From Bacteroidota bacterium (GTDB taxonomy: Bacteria > Bacteroidota > Bacteroidia > 2-12-FULL-35-15), in the NCBI GenBank assembly GCA_016707685.1, contig JADJHE010000018.1, positions 1 through 64,000 of the forward strand: 64,000 nucleotides of DNA, given 5' to 3'. Shown piece after piece: positions 17,761 through 26,639 of the stretch. The notes under the pieces are model-generated. The model was not told the DNA's origin, ran no database searches, and saw only the letters and a program-made list of their open reading frames with translations. Each line of letters begins with the position of its first letter. Positions within the stretch are counted from its first letter, which is position 1. The translations under genes and the position numbers were made by a program.

Positions 17761-19677
17761 TTATTTATTTTTTTCATTAAAGTAAATTGCTAAACCCAAC
17801 TGATAATTTAAAAGTGGCATAGCACGGTATTCTATTATTTCATATTGCTCATTAAAAACATTATTAAGTTGAGTATATACTTTTATTTTAGCTCCTGTAA
17901 AAACAAAATCATGCGAAACCCTTATATTTCCAAAAGAATAAGGTTTAATGTAATTTTTATTATCAGAGCTAGTGTAACGATAACCAACATAAATATGATT
18001 GTAAGAAACACTCGTTCCTTTAAACTGAATTAGAAAATTTCCTTGTGCATTTTGAATAGGAACATAAATCAGCTGCTTATAAAGTGTTACATCATTAGTC
18101 GACAAACTTTTCTGATTGGTTGATAAAACATAATTATACAAACCCGACAATTGAACATCCCATTTTGACGTTCGGTAGTCAACTCTCAATTTATATTCTA
18201 ATCCACGAGACCAAACCTCTTGTACATTTTGAGGAGACCAAATTCCAGAAACATCCGGTTGCCATATCACCCAGTTTTTTATTTCGCGATTAAATGCAGC
18301 AGCTTCTAATTCAACTTGTACATTTTTTAATGCTTGCTTATATGAAATTGTAGCATCTTCACTCCAACCACTTTCGGGCAATAGATTCGGGTTGCCTCCT
18401 GGCACCCAATACAAATCATTGAATGTTGGTATCCGATAATGTTGTGCAACATTCAATTTTAAGAAGAAATGCTTTAAAACGTTTCCGTCAATTCCAAAGG
18501 AAGAAGTAAACGGAAGTGCTTTATTATTAATAAATTCTTGTCGAATATTCAGCAACGCATTCCATTTTAAATTGAGCGTATGCAAGCGATAACTTGCAAA
18601 AACAGAAGATCGATTTTGATTGTAACGATTATTATAACTTTCGGTATAGGCTGTATTATTGGTATTATTAACACCAATGTTAATTATATCATATTTTGTT
18701 ATACTAAATTTTGTCTCCAATTCTACAATTGCACTTTGCGAATGACTTTTTGAAAAAAGTGCACTTAAGGAATCTTCATAATATAATTTTTCGTCAAAAT
18801 ATGCTGCTCTTACATTTACTGAATACTTGTTTTTATTAAGTTGCCATTCAGAAGTAAATCGAGATGATTCATCTTTTTGAACTGCAACATTCATATTTTG
18901 AGTCATGGAAGGTGGCATTCCTCTATCGCTGTATTGATACCAAAAGCGGGTATTTAATAACTGAAATTGATTAATTTGAATGTAGTTTTCTTGCAACAAT
19001 CCATATTGTTTCAACTCCGCATTACGTTGTCGCTGTATTGGCTTGCCGTATTGAGCTCTATTGGTAAATTCAAAATCATTCTTTGCATCATGATTAAATA
19101 ATTTTAATGTTGAAACAATTCTTTTTTTACTTAATTCAAATGATAGCTGTTGTTGTTTATCAAGAAAGCTACCGAATGAATTATTGGAATAAATACTAAC
19201 TCCTTTATTGAATGTATTGCTATTATTTAAATGAATGGCACCACCAACAGCTCCACTACCCCATAAAGCACTTGCGCTGCCAAATTGCAACTGAACTGTA
19301 TTCAAAAAATTGGCAGGTATCAACGACAAATCAATCATGCCGTGCATCGAACTTTGAAGATTAAAACCATTCCACAAAACAGCTGTATGTGAAGAACCAG
19401 CACCTCTAAAAGATGAAGAAGCCAAACTACCTAAACCATATGATTTAATAAAAACCATGCTTTCACGAGAAAGCAGATCGGCAAGATTATTATTGGAATA
19501 GCGCTCCAGAGTAGCACTATCAATCACTTGAAATTTAGAAGCGGAAGAAAAATAAAGAGAACGTGTAGCTTTAATCTCTACAACATTTAATTGTTTTAAA
19601 GAATCGTTTTGCGCATAAGCATTTAACATGCATATGCATAAACTAAGTATTAACGTATGTCTAAAAAAGTTCATCAT
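17761..19677 (-). CDS. btuB: BtuB-like TonB-dependent receptor for cobalamin/corrinoids
   Basis: This is a 638-residue outer-membrane receptor. The signal peptide ends LNAYAQ. It is followed by a plug domain: LNVVEIKATR as TonB-box-near region, LADLLSRESMVFIKSYG, SSFRGAGSSHTAVLWNG and GSGAVGGAIHLNN. The 22-stranded barrel ends with YQLGLAIYF, closing in an aromatic strand. Lack of an N-terminal carboxypeptidase-like extension and the short length match BtuB more than SusC. The cobalamin riboswitch directly upstream makes cobalamin or a related corrinoid the likely ligand. Two ATG codons follow each other at the start; either may be used. Confidence 0.88.
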   Translation of the reverse strand: MMNFFRHTLILSLCICMLNAYAQNDSLKQLNVVEIKATRSLYFSSASKFQVIDSATLERYSNNNLADLLSRESMVFIKSYGLGSLASSSFRGAGSSHTAVLWNGFNLQSSMHGMIDLSLIPANFLNTVQLQFGSASALWGSGAVGGAIHLNNSNTFNKGVSIYSNNSFGSFLDKQQQLSFELSKKRIVSTLKLFNHDAKNDFEFTNRAQYGKPIQRQRNAELKQYGLLQENYIQINQFQLLNTRFWYQYSDRGMPPSMTQNMNVAVQKDESSRFTSEWQLNKNKYSVNVRAAYFDEKLYYEDSLSALFSKSHSQSAIVELETKFSITKYDIINIGVNNTNNTAYTESYNNRYNQNRSSVFASYRLHTLNLKWNALLNIRQEFINNKALPFTSSFGIDGNVLKHFFLKLNVAQHYRIPTFNDLYWVPGGNPNLLPESGWSEDATISYKQALKNVQVELEAAAFNREIKNWVIWQPDVSGIWSPQNVQEVWSRGLEYKLRVDYRTSKWDVQLSGLYNYVLSTNQKSLSTNDVTLYKQLIYVPIQNAQGNFLIQFKGTSVSYNHIYVGYRYTSSDNKNYIKPYSFGNIRVSHDFVFTGAKIKVYTQLNNVFNEQYEIIEYRAMPLLNYQLGLAIYFNEKNK

Positions 19678-19799
19678 TACAAACGATTAATTCATCCAAT
19701 TGGTTGAACAATCATTTATAACAGACGGTAAATTAGTAAGGATAGAAAAACAATAAACGATTCATCTATTCTTCGCCTTTTCTCCGAAAGCTACAAATG

Positions 19800-19975
19800 T
19801 TTTGCAAATGGCAGGTCTTCTGACTCGTTCTGATTTTAACGCCTTCCCATCCGCAGAGGCAAACAGTGGCTAAATGTTAAAATCGTTTTAGAACTTACAG
19901 CATCGGGAAATGTTCAGGATTTACACCTGATTCCCTTTTAACCCTTTCAAACATGAAAGGGACCAAACGCGGAGC
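19800..19975 (-). promoter_or_regulatory. Cobalamin riboswitch
   Basis: Read on the minus strand, the conserved core of the B12 aptamer appears in order: AAAAGGGAATCAGGTGTAAA, TCC, CCCGATGCTGTAAG, then GCCACTG, GGGAAGG, and GAGTCAGAAGACCTGCC. These are the canonical elements of cobalamin riboswitches. It sits about 125 bases before the btuB start. Rising cobalamin would be expected to turn the btuB, beta-propeller and Dph6-like operon down. The outer P1 limits are approximate. Confidence 0.95.
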
Positions 19976-19982
19976 AAATGTA
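19975..19982 (-). promoter_or_regulatory. Candidate -7 element (TACATTTG) before the cobalamin riboswitch
   Basis: The minus strand reads TACATTTG, matching TAnnTTTG, just upstream of the aptamer. TTG triplets lie 17 and 21 bases further upstream, near the consensus spacing. It would start transcription directly before the riboswitch. Confidence 0.5.
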
Positions 19983-20013
19983 TAAAAATATTTTAAATAC
20001 AAGCAATAGAAAT

Positions 20014-20021
20014 TACCTTTG
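20014..20021 (+). promoter_or_regulatory. Candidate -7 element (TACCTTTG) of rluF
   Basis: TACCTTTG fits TAnnTTTG and ends only 8 bases before the ATG at 20030, implying a very short or leaderless mRNA. No TTG is present at the usual -33 distance. Confidence 0.4.
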
Positions 20022-20029
20022 CTTCAATT

Positions 20030-20563
20030 ATGGAGAATTCAACAACTACTAATTTTATATACATTGCCTATAATAAACCTGTTGGGATTATTTGCACTAC
20101 AGAAAAAATTGAAGGGAACATTATTGATGCCATTAACTATCCTGAAAAAATTTTACCAATAGGACGATTGGATAAAGACTCTGAAGGTTTGATTTTATTG
20201 ACGAATGATGGAAGCATAATTAACAAAATTATCCATCCCGATTTTGAACACGAAAAAGAATACATCGTAACCTTAAACTTGCCATTGCGAAATCAATTTT
20301 TAAAAGACATGGCTATGGGAGTAAATATTGGCGATGCAATTACAAAACCTTGTATTGTAAAGGCGGAAAAAGGAACAAAAAGAGTGTTTCGAATTACATT
20401 AAAGCAAGGCCTGAATAGACAAATCCGTAGGATGTGCAATGTATTTGGTTATCAAGTATTGAAACTTCAACGTATACGCATTATGCATGTATCATTAGGG
20501 AAATTAAAAACGGGTGAATGGAGAGTATTGACAGAAGATGAAATTTCAAAATTTTATAATTAA
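20030..20563 (+). CDS. rluF: 23S rRNA pseudouridine synthase, RluF type
   Basis: This 177-residue member of the RsuA/RluB/E/F family isomerises uridine in 23S rRNA. YNKPVGIICTTE starts the catalytic domain, and PIGRLDKDSEGLILLTNDG contains the catalytic Asp. LKQGLNRQIRRMCNVFGYQV and RIRIMHVSLGKLKTGEWR closely match RluF. The S4 RNA-binding domain of E. coli RluF is absent, as in many Bacteroidetes versions. The modified site (U2604 in E. coli) is taken from the family. It is monocistronic and ends in a strong terminator. Confidence 0.88.
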   Translation: MENSTTTNFIYIAYNKPVGIICTTEKIEGNIIDAINYPEKILPIGRLDKDSEGLILLTNDGSIINKIIHPDFEHEKEYIVTLNLPLRNQFLKDMAMGVNIGDAITKPCIVKAEKGTKRVFRITLKQGLNRQIRRMCNVFGYQVLKLQRIRIMHVSLGKLKTGEWRVLTEDEISKFYN

Positions 20564-20590
20564 AAAAGGGAAGCTTCGCTTCCCTTTTTT
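20562..20590. terminator. Bidirectional intrinsic terminator after rluF
   Basis: An A run, then GGGAAGC-TTC-GCTTCCC, then a T run: a perfect 7-bp GC-rich stem with a 3-base loop, extended by A-T pairs. It serves rluF and the convergent T9SS cargo gene. Confidence 0.93.
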
Positions 20591-20609
20591 AATTATGTAA
20601 AAAGATTAA

Positions 20610-22812
20610 TTATTTAATAATCAATTTTGCATTTGCATTAAAACTAGGTGAAATTATTCTAGCAAAATAAATTCCAGAAGAAAGTCCATCTAAATTAATT
20701 GCTAATTTATTTTTATTTGAATTTTCTGAATAAACAACCTTTCCTGTTATATCCACTATTTCTAATGAATAAAGCTGATTGTTGTTGTTTAATACAAAAT
20801 TAAATTCTCCATTACTTGGATTTGGATATACTGAATTAATAATACCCTTTACAACATCAACGGATGTTGGAGTACATGCCTCAACAACAATTGAATTAGT
20901 AACACTCGCTTGACAAGTATTTACAGCTGTATAAGTATAGGTAAACTGCATAAGTACCAACACCTGTAGATGGATTGAATTCATCTGAGACATTTACATT
21001 TGAACCAGTATAATCACCACCTGCAGGTAATCCTCCAGTTAAAACAAAAGATGCATCTGTATCACAAACAGTATCATTTGTACCTAAACTTAATGTAACA
21101 ACTGGCGATTGGTTAATTGTTACAGTCAAATCACTTGTTGTTACCGCACAACCACCTGTACCAGTGGGTGTAAGCGTTAATACCACTGACCCACTTGTTA
21201 CATCCGCAGAAGAAGGAATGTAGGTAGCATTTAATAGATTCGGATTATTGAATCCACCAGTTGTGCTACTTGTTGACCAAACACCACCTGTTGCACCTGT
21301 AACAGAACCATTCAATACTACCAATGAATCGGCAGAACAAACTGATTGATTTAAACCAGCAACAGCACTAGCTGCTGCAGTAGTTGTTACATTTAGATTA
21401 AATGTTTTATCAGGGCAACCATCTGTATATGACTTAACCACTGTAACTGTAGTAGCACCCGTAATATTATCGATTGTTACTGTTGGATTAGTAGTTGATC
21501 CATTAATCGTTCCTAATGAAGTTGACCAAGATAAGTTTGAAGCGAATTCTTGGTTAATGCTAAACTGAACACCATTCGAATTTACACAAACCGAAGTTGG
21601 TCCAACAACAGGTGTTGTTTCATTACAAAAATGGAATTTAACATCATCTATTTTTAGTTCAGAACCATCAACAGATGTTTGCCAACGACCCGATTCAAAA
21701 GAAATAAATGCACTGTCAGGAACTTGAAATGAGTTTAACATCATTGAACGGAATGTCCAATTTGAGCTTGGTAATAAGTAACTCCAGCTACCTCCAACTT
21801 GCCCCACACCCACCTTTGTAAGTGTCACGCCAGCTGAAGCTGTATCAACTCCAGGAGTAGTATATTTGTAATAAAATCCGAATGAATTTGGAGTAGAATT
21901 CAATTGCATTCCCGGTACTTGTGAGCAAGGACCATTATTAGTAGGACAATTATAATATCCTAAGGTAGCTTGTCCGATATTTGCATTTGGACTATTTCCA
22001 ATCGTTCTTAATGACAATGAATACATACCATTAAATGCATCAATTGATTTTGCAAACGTATATCCAGGATTACCTTTCAAATCTACTCTCCATGGTGAAG
22101 GAACATCTATAGCTGGTATAGATTGCCAAACATCGAATGTGCCATTAGGAAAAACATCGGTAGTACCTGTCCAATTAATATTATCTACCTCTATAAAATC
22201 TCCCGGAGTACCAAGCTCATTCAACATATCTGCTGCTGCAATAATTACAGTGCAAGAATCGGGATTAATAGTTAAGGCAGGTGAAAAAGTATAGGTTGTA
22301 GCGGTAAATGAACTTTGCAATCCAGATAATTGATATAAATACGCTCCAGGAAATATTCCGTTCCCAGCACCAGCAGGATTGCCATTGTTTGTTGGAATAA
22401 ATGCAATGAAACCAGGAGTTGTTGCTGTTAAATCGTATTTCAAATCTAAAGTAGCTCCAGTTAAAGGCTGATTTCCAGGCAATGGAATACCTTGATTAAA
22501 ACTTCCACCATTCACATTTCCCCATGCAGCAATGCCAGCCAATGTATCTCCATTTGGTTTCAATTTAGTTTCTACACGCATACCAAAACCTGAAACACCT
22601 GGCACTTTTGTAACAGTGAGCATCCCAAATTCATAAAACCCTTCGGGATTAGTACTCATAAACAATGGTGCAGGTGTTACAACGGGATGTTCGAATGTTG
22701 GTAATAGATTCCATGTTTCAAAACTGTTATTCGGAATGGTTTGAGCATTAGCATCATTAATAATGCTAGCTATCGAAAACACCGATAATAATAGAAGTAA
22801 TTGTTTTTTCAT
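20610..22812 (-). CDS. Large secreted protein with T9SS type A sorting domain, one frame break
   Basis: This is a cargo protein of about 734 residues. Its signal peptide ends NDANAQ. The N-terminal part holds two jelly-roll-like modules that both begin with a similar phrase (NNSFETWNLLP and NGTFDVWQSIP), of the carbohydrate-metabolism-domain type. Ser/Thr-rich Ig-like repeats follow, with conserved Cys (GPTSVCVNSN, LNQSVCSADS, NDTVCDTDAS). The sorting domain is SVYPNPSNGEFNFVL to LSSGIYFARI. The frames meet near 20943, where removal of one T restores GTYAVTYTYTAVNTC. It is likely exported by the T9SS and attached at the surface. Ligand unknown. Confidence 0.82.
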
Positions 22813-22888
22813 GATTTCTTGTTTTATTGTTTAGAGTAAAGGTAAAACAAGAAGAATTGATTGGAAATGATATTGAACAGTTTTAGGA

Positions 22889-22925
22889 CAAAAAATCCCC
22901 TTCCAAAAAGGAAGGGGATTTTTTA
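22889..22925 (-). terminator. Intrinsic terminator of the barrel gene at 22946
   Basis: AAAAAATCCCCTTCC, a 5-base loop of A, and GGAAGGGGATTTTTT form a near-perfect stem-loop. On the minus strand it stands about 20 bases behind the stop of the barrel gene and ends in a T run. Confidence 0.93.
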
Positions 22926-22945
22926 TTTTATGTGTTATCTACTTA

Positions 22946-23857
22946 CTAGAAGTGGAAAGTTACACGTAATGAAGCTGAACCAGTGTTAGATCCTTGGATA
23001 CCAAAGATTGTATTTTGGTTGATATCAGTATCAAAACCAAATTTAGAAGAACCAGCTGTTTCAGTTTCTACTTCCAACTGCTGAGTAGTACCACCGATAG
23101 ACTCAACTGTTTGTTTTCCTTTACCTGTCATTTGGTAACCAATACCCCAACCGTACTCAGCGCCTACAGCGATTTTAGGGAAGATAAAGTATTCAGCACC
23201 AATGAAACCACGAACTCCGATTCCGAAAGTCATACCTGATTTAGTTTTAGTAACACGTGCAGCATTACCATAAGAATCAGTTGTGATGTTTGCACCAAAG
23301 TTAGTAGAGTTACCAACAGTAACAACTGGAGCTGTTGTAGCTAAAGCATTTCCATAAGTGTATTTAGTTCCTGTAGAAGAGATCCAAATCATCGCATCAG
23401 CACCATAGTAACCTTGCAAACGAGTTTTACCTCTACGGAATTCTTTACCAACACCGATACCAATTTTAGTGTTTTTTGAAGCAAATTTGTCTTCAACCAT
23501 TGTTGGAGCAGCAGGATAAACTGGAGCAGTTGTAACTGTTGCATCACCAATCATAGCTTTAGTAGTTTGGTTAGTGAAACCTAAACGTACCAATACACGG
23601 TAAGCTGATTTTTCATCGATAAACTTTTTACCAACGATAGTTTGGTTACCATTTAAAAAACCTGCACCTGGAGCAGCGTTGAATGCTGAACCGTTAAAAG
23701 CATTACCTACAAATTGGAAAATAGGATCTGCATTCATGCTGATAGCCCAATCTTCTGCTTCTGGTAAAATAGGTTCACCTTTTTTAGATGTTAAATCTTG
23801 CGCGAAAGCACTTGATACGCCAAATGCTAAAGCAATCATAAAAACTGATTTTTTCAT
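22946..23857 (-). CDS. Probably abundant outer-membrane barrel protein
   Basis: This 303-residue protein has the signal peptide MKKSVFMIALAFGVSSAFAQ. The mature chain starts PILPEAEDWAISMNADPIFQ. Strands such as TKIGIGVGKEFRRG, LQGYYGADAMIWIS and MTFGIGVRGFIGAEYFIF end with SLRVTFHF, a typical C-terminal barrel signature. Codon choice differs from the neighbours, with more CGT, GGT, GCT, TTC and TAC, as in highly expressed genes. It has a perfect consensus promoter upstream and a strong terminator, so it is probably a monocistronic, abundant outer-membrane protein. Ligand unknown. Confidence 0.8.
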   Translation of the reverse strand: MKKSVFMIALAFGVSSAFAQDLTSKKGEPILPEAEDWAISMNADPIFQFVGNAFNGSAFNAAPGAGFLNGNQTIVGKKFIDEKSAYRVLVRLGFTNQTTKAMIGDATVTTAPVYPAAPTMVEDKFASKNTKIGIGVGKEFRRGKTRLQGYYGADAMIWISSTGTKYTYGNALATTAPVVTVGNSTNFGANITTDSYGNAARVTKTKSGMTFGIGVRGFIGAEYFIFPKIAVGAEYGWGIGYQMTGKGKQTVESIGGTTQQLEVETETAGSSKFGFDTDINQNTIFGIQGSNTGSASLRVTFHF

Positions 23858-23904
23858 AGTTTTTGTTGTTTAGTATAAATTATTTAGTTTAATAATTAAC
23901 GGGA

Positions 23905-23934
23905 CAAAGGTACGAACATTTTTATTAATTGCAA
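23905..23934 (-). promoter_or_regulatory. Consensus Bacteroidetes promoter TTG-N19-TACCTTTG
   Basis: On the minus strand TTG is followed by exactly 19 bases and then TACCTTTG. This is the full -33/-7 consensus used by the Bacteroidetes primary sigma factor. It precedes the barrel gene at 23857 by about 47 bases. Confidence 0.85.
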
Positions 23935-23978
23935 GTTATTAACAATTTATTTGTTATTAACGTACAATTGTTAATAAC

Positions 23979-24632
23979 CTACCCCTTCCCCCACTCTTTA
24001 TCTTCCAATAAGGGCACGAATTTGAACGCTCCAAACTCTTCTTTTTCGAACTTATTAACAGCGGTCTTCCTAAGTAAAGTCATTGTTTGAACAGCATCTC
24101 CAATCGGAATCACCATCACTCCACCAACATTTAATTGTTCCAATAATGCTTTAGGGATTTCTGGCGCTCCTGCCGTAATTAATATTTTATCGAATGGAGC
24201 AAATGCTGGCAATCCTTTATATCCATCACCATAGAAAAACTTGGCTTCGTAGCCAATACTAGGTAAAAAAAGCTTCGTTTTATCAAAAAGTGCCTTTTGG
24301 CGTTCAATCGTATACACTTTAACTCCCATTTCGAGCAACACAGCTGTTTGATACCCAGAACCAGTACCAATCTCCAACACTTTATCCCCTTTTTTTAGCT
24401 GTAATAATTCGGTTTGAAATGCAACTGTATGTGGACGAGAAATCGTTTGCCCTTCTCCAATAGGAAATGCAATATCCTCATATGCTCTTTCAATAAAGGC
24501 ATTATCCAAAAAAAGATGACGAGGCACCGTTTCAATTGCTTTTAGTACCTCTAAATTCGTGATTCCTTTGTCTTTTAATTGGAGTGCTAGTTGTCTGCGC
24601 AGGCCTTTATGACGGTATGTATCGTTTTGCAT
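23979..24632 (-). CDS. pcm: Protein-L-isoaspartate O-methyltransferase
   Basis: This 217-residue SAM-dependent repair enzyme methylates L-isoaspartyl residues in damaged proteins. Family signatures are VPRHLFLDNAFIERAYED, IAFPIGEGQTISRPHTVAFQ, the SAM motif KVLEIGTGSGYQTAVLLEMG, and FFYGDGYKGLP and FDKILITAGAPEIP. Length is normal for Pcm. It is monocistronic and divergent from the Gfo/Idh gene. Confidence 0.93.
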   Translation of the reverse strand: MQNDTYRHKGLRRQLALQLKDKGITNLEVLKAIETVPRHLFLDNAFIERAYEDIAFPIGEGQTISRPHTVAFQTELLQLKKGDKVLEIGTGSGYQTAVLLEMGVKVYTIERQKALFDKTKLFLPSIGYEAKFFYGDGYKGLPAFAPFDKILITAGAPEIPKALLEQLNVGGVMVIPIGDAVQTMTLLRKTAVNKFEKEEFGAFKFVPLLEDKEWGKG

Positions 24633-24712
24633 AGTCTTATTTCGATTACAAAATTAACATTTACCTCTTCATAATTAAGAGTTATTTTTCAAAAACACTG
24701 TGTGGAAAAAAG

Positions 24713-24720
24713 TATTTTTG
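24713..24720 (+). promoter_or_regulatory. Candidate -7 element (TATTTTTG) of the Gfo/Idh-lipoprotein-sugar transferase operon
   Basis: TATTTTTG matches TAnnTTTG and lies 20 bases before the ATG at 24740. No TTG was found at the -33 spacing. Confidence 0.4.
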
Positions 24721-24739
24721 TTGAAACATACATATATAT

Positions 24740-25729
24740 ATGATAAAAATAGGAGTTCTTGGAGCAGGCCACTTGGGCAAAATACACATTCGTTTATTAA
24801 AAGAAATTGATAAATTTCAATTAGTTGGTTTTTACGATGCGAATCCTGAATCGGCAAAACTTGTAGAAGAAGAGTTTGGAATAAAAAGCTTTGCAACGAT
24901 TGACGAACTGCTGAATGAGGTTGATGCCGTTGATATTGTAACTCCTACCGTTACCCACTATGAATGTGCATCTAAGGCCATCAAAAAGTCGAAGCATCTT
25001 TTTGTTGAAAAGCCTGTAACCAACACCATAGAAGAAGCAAAGAGTTTAATGGGCTTGGCTAAAGAAGCCAATGTGAAAGTACAAGTAGGACATGTAGAAC
25101 GTTTTAATCCTGCATTTATAGCTGGTCAGTCATTTTGCTCAAACCCCATGTTTATTGAAACACATCGATTAGCACAATTTAATCCTCGTGGAACAGATGT
25201 ATCGGTAGTTCTGGATTTAATGATTCACGACATTGACATAATATTAAGCGTTGTTAAATCGAATATCAAACGAATAAGTGCAAGCGGTGTAGCGGTTGTA
25301 AGTGAAAGTCCAGATATTAGTAATGCCCGAATAGAATTCGATAATGGCTGCGTTGCTAACCTCACAGCAAGTCGAATTTCCCTTAAAAACATGCGCAAAT
25401 CACGATTTTTTCAAAAGGATGCCTATATTTCTATTGATTTCTTGGATAAAAAAGTAGATGTAATACGATTAAAGAATGTAGAAGGCGAAACAGATCCATT
25501 GGCAGTAACGATAGATTTGGGCAAAGACAAGGGTTCTAAACAAATTTATTTTGAAAATCCAACAATTTTACCAACCAACGCAATAAAAATGGAACTGGAA
25601 GCGTTTGCTGATTCAATAATCAGCAATACTACTCCATTAGTGAGTATTGATGATGGCTACAAAGCTTTAGATGTTGCTTACAAAATTATTGATAAAATGA
25701 AAGTAACGTCTACCTTTGTAAACGAATGA
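24740..25729 (+). CDS. Gfo/Idh/MocA-family NAD(P)-dependent oxidoreductase
   Basis: This is a 329-residue sugar dehydrogenase-like protein. The Rossmann motif is IGVLGAGHLGKIHIRLL. LFVEKPVTNT is the conserved EKP motif, VQVGHVERFNPAF follows, and DLMIHDIDIILSVV carries the HD pair. It starts an operon with a lipoprotein and a polyprenyl-phosphate sugar transferase, and members of this family often make special nucleotide sugars for surface glycans. The exact substrate is not identifiable. Confidence 0.88.
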   Translation: MIKIGVLGAGHLGKIHIRLLKEIDKFQLVGFYDANPESAKLVEEEFGIKSFATIDELLNEVDAVDIVTPTVTHYECASKAIKKSKHLFVEKPVTNTIEEAKSLMGLAKEANVKVQVGHVERFNPAFIAGQSFCSNPMFIETHRLAQFNPRGTDVSVVLDLMIHDIDIILSVVKSNIKRISASGVAVVSESPDISNARIEFDNGCVANLTASRISLKNMRKSRFFQKDAYISIDFLDKKVDVIRLKNVEGETDPLAVTIDLGKDKGSKQIYFENPTILPTNAIKMELEAFADSIISNTTPLVSIDDGYKALDVAYKIIDKMKVTSTFVNE

Positions 25730-25742
25730 TAAAAACTGATTG

Positions 25743-26639
25743 ATGAACCATTTTTATAAACTTTTTTTTGTTCTTAGTACTTCTGTATTAATGAACTCCT
25801 GTAATATCATTAATCCTGCAGAACCTATTCCTGCCTATATTTATATAGACAAAATTGAATTGATGGCAATTGCAGGAGAGGGAACTAGTTCCAGTAAAAT
25901 TGCAGATGCATGGGTGTATATTGACGAGCAATTAATTGGCTGCTTTGAACTACCTGTAACATTTCCGGTACTTCAAGAAGGTGTTCATACCTTAAAAATA
26001 CGCCCAGGAATTAAAGTGAATGGAATTTCAGCTACACGATCACCTTATCCATTTTACGACTTCTATGTGCAATCCATAACATTGTCGAAAGGAGTAAAAC
26101 AAAACATTACTCCTGTTGTAAAATACCTTACAAGTGCAAACTTTGCTGGCATGGAAGATTTTGAAGCTAGCACAGGAACGATATTATACGACAGCCCTTC
26201 TGGCACCGACACCAGCTTATATGTTACCACCAATCCCAACGAAGTTTTCGAAGGTGTAAAGTCTGGAATTGCCTACACGGATGCAACACGAACACTTTTT
26301 GAATGTGTTTCCGACCCCAATATGTTATATACACTTCCTAAAAATGGCTCACCTGTTTTTTTGGAATTTAACTATAAAGCAAATTCTAACTTTGCTGTTG
26401 GCTTATTTTGCCACACTGTAATAGGAAGCACAACAACAAATACAGTTAAAATTAAGACACTTGATTTTAATGCAAGTACATCTTGGAATAAAGCGTATGT
26501 CTATTTAACACCAACAATTGGAGCGTCAGGAAACGCCAATCAATTTAAATATTTTATTGGCATGTTAAACTCATCGAGTTCTGGAGCTATAAAAACATTT
26601 ATCGTAAATCACGATTACGTGAAGTTGGTCAAACATTAA
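25743..26639 (+). CDS. Lipoprotein of unknown function in a glycan operon
   Basis: This predicted lipoprotein is about 298 residues long. The ATG at 25743 gives a signal peptide with lipobox LMNSC. The N-terminal half reads YIYIDKIELMAIAGEGTSSS and VYIDEQLIGCFELPVTFPVL, a PEGA-like beta pattern. The C-terminal half (FLEFNYKANSNFAVGLFCH, TSWNKAYVYLTPTIG) resembles a carbohydrate-binding jelly roll. Its stop overlaps the ATG of the sugar transferase (TAATG). The last 30 codons lie over sequence that in another frame reads like the lost N-terminus of that transferase, so its C-terminus is uncertain. Confidence 0.72.
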   Translation: MNHFYKLFFVLSTSVLMNSCNIINPAEPIPAYIYIDKIELMAIAGEGTSSSKIADAWVYIDEQLIGCFELPVTFPVLQEGVHTLKIRPGIKVNGISATRSPYPFYDFYVQSITLSKGVKQNITPVVKYLTSANFAGMEDFEASTGTILYDSPSGTDTSLYVTTNPNEVFEGVKSGIAYTDATRTLFECVSDPNMLYTLPKNGSPVFLEFNYKANSNFAVGLFCHTVIGSTTTNTVKIKTLDFNASTSWNKAYVYLTPTIGASGNANQFKYFIGMLNSSSSGAIKTFIVNHDYVKLVKH

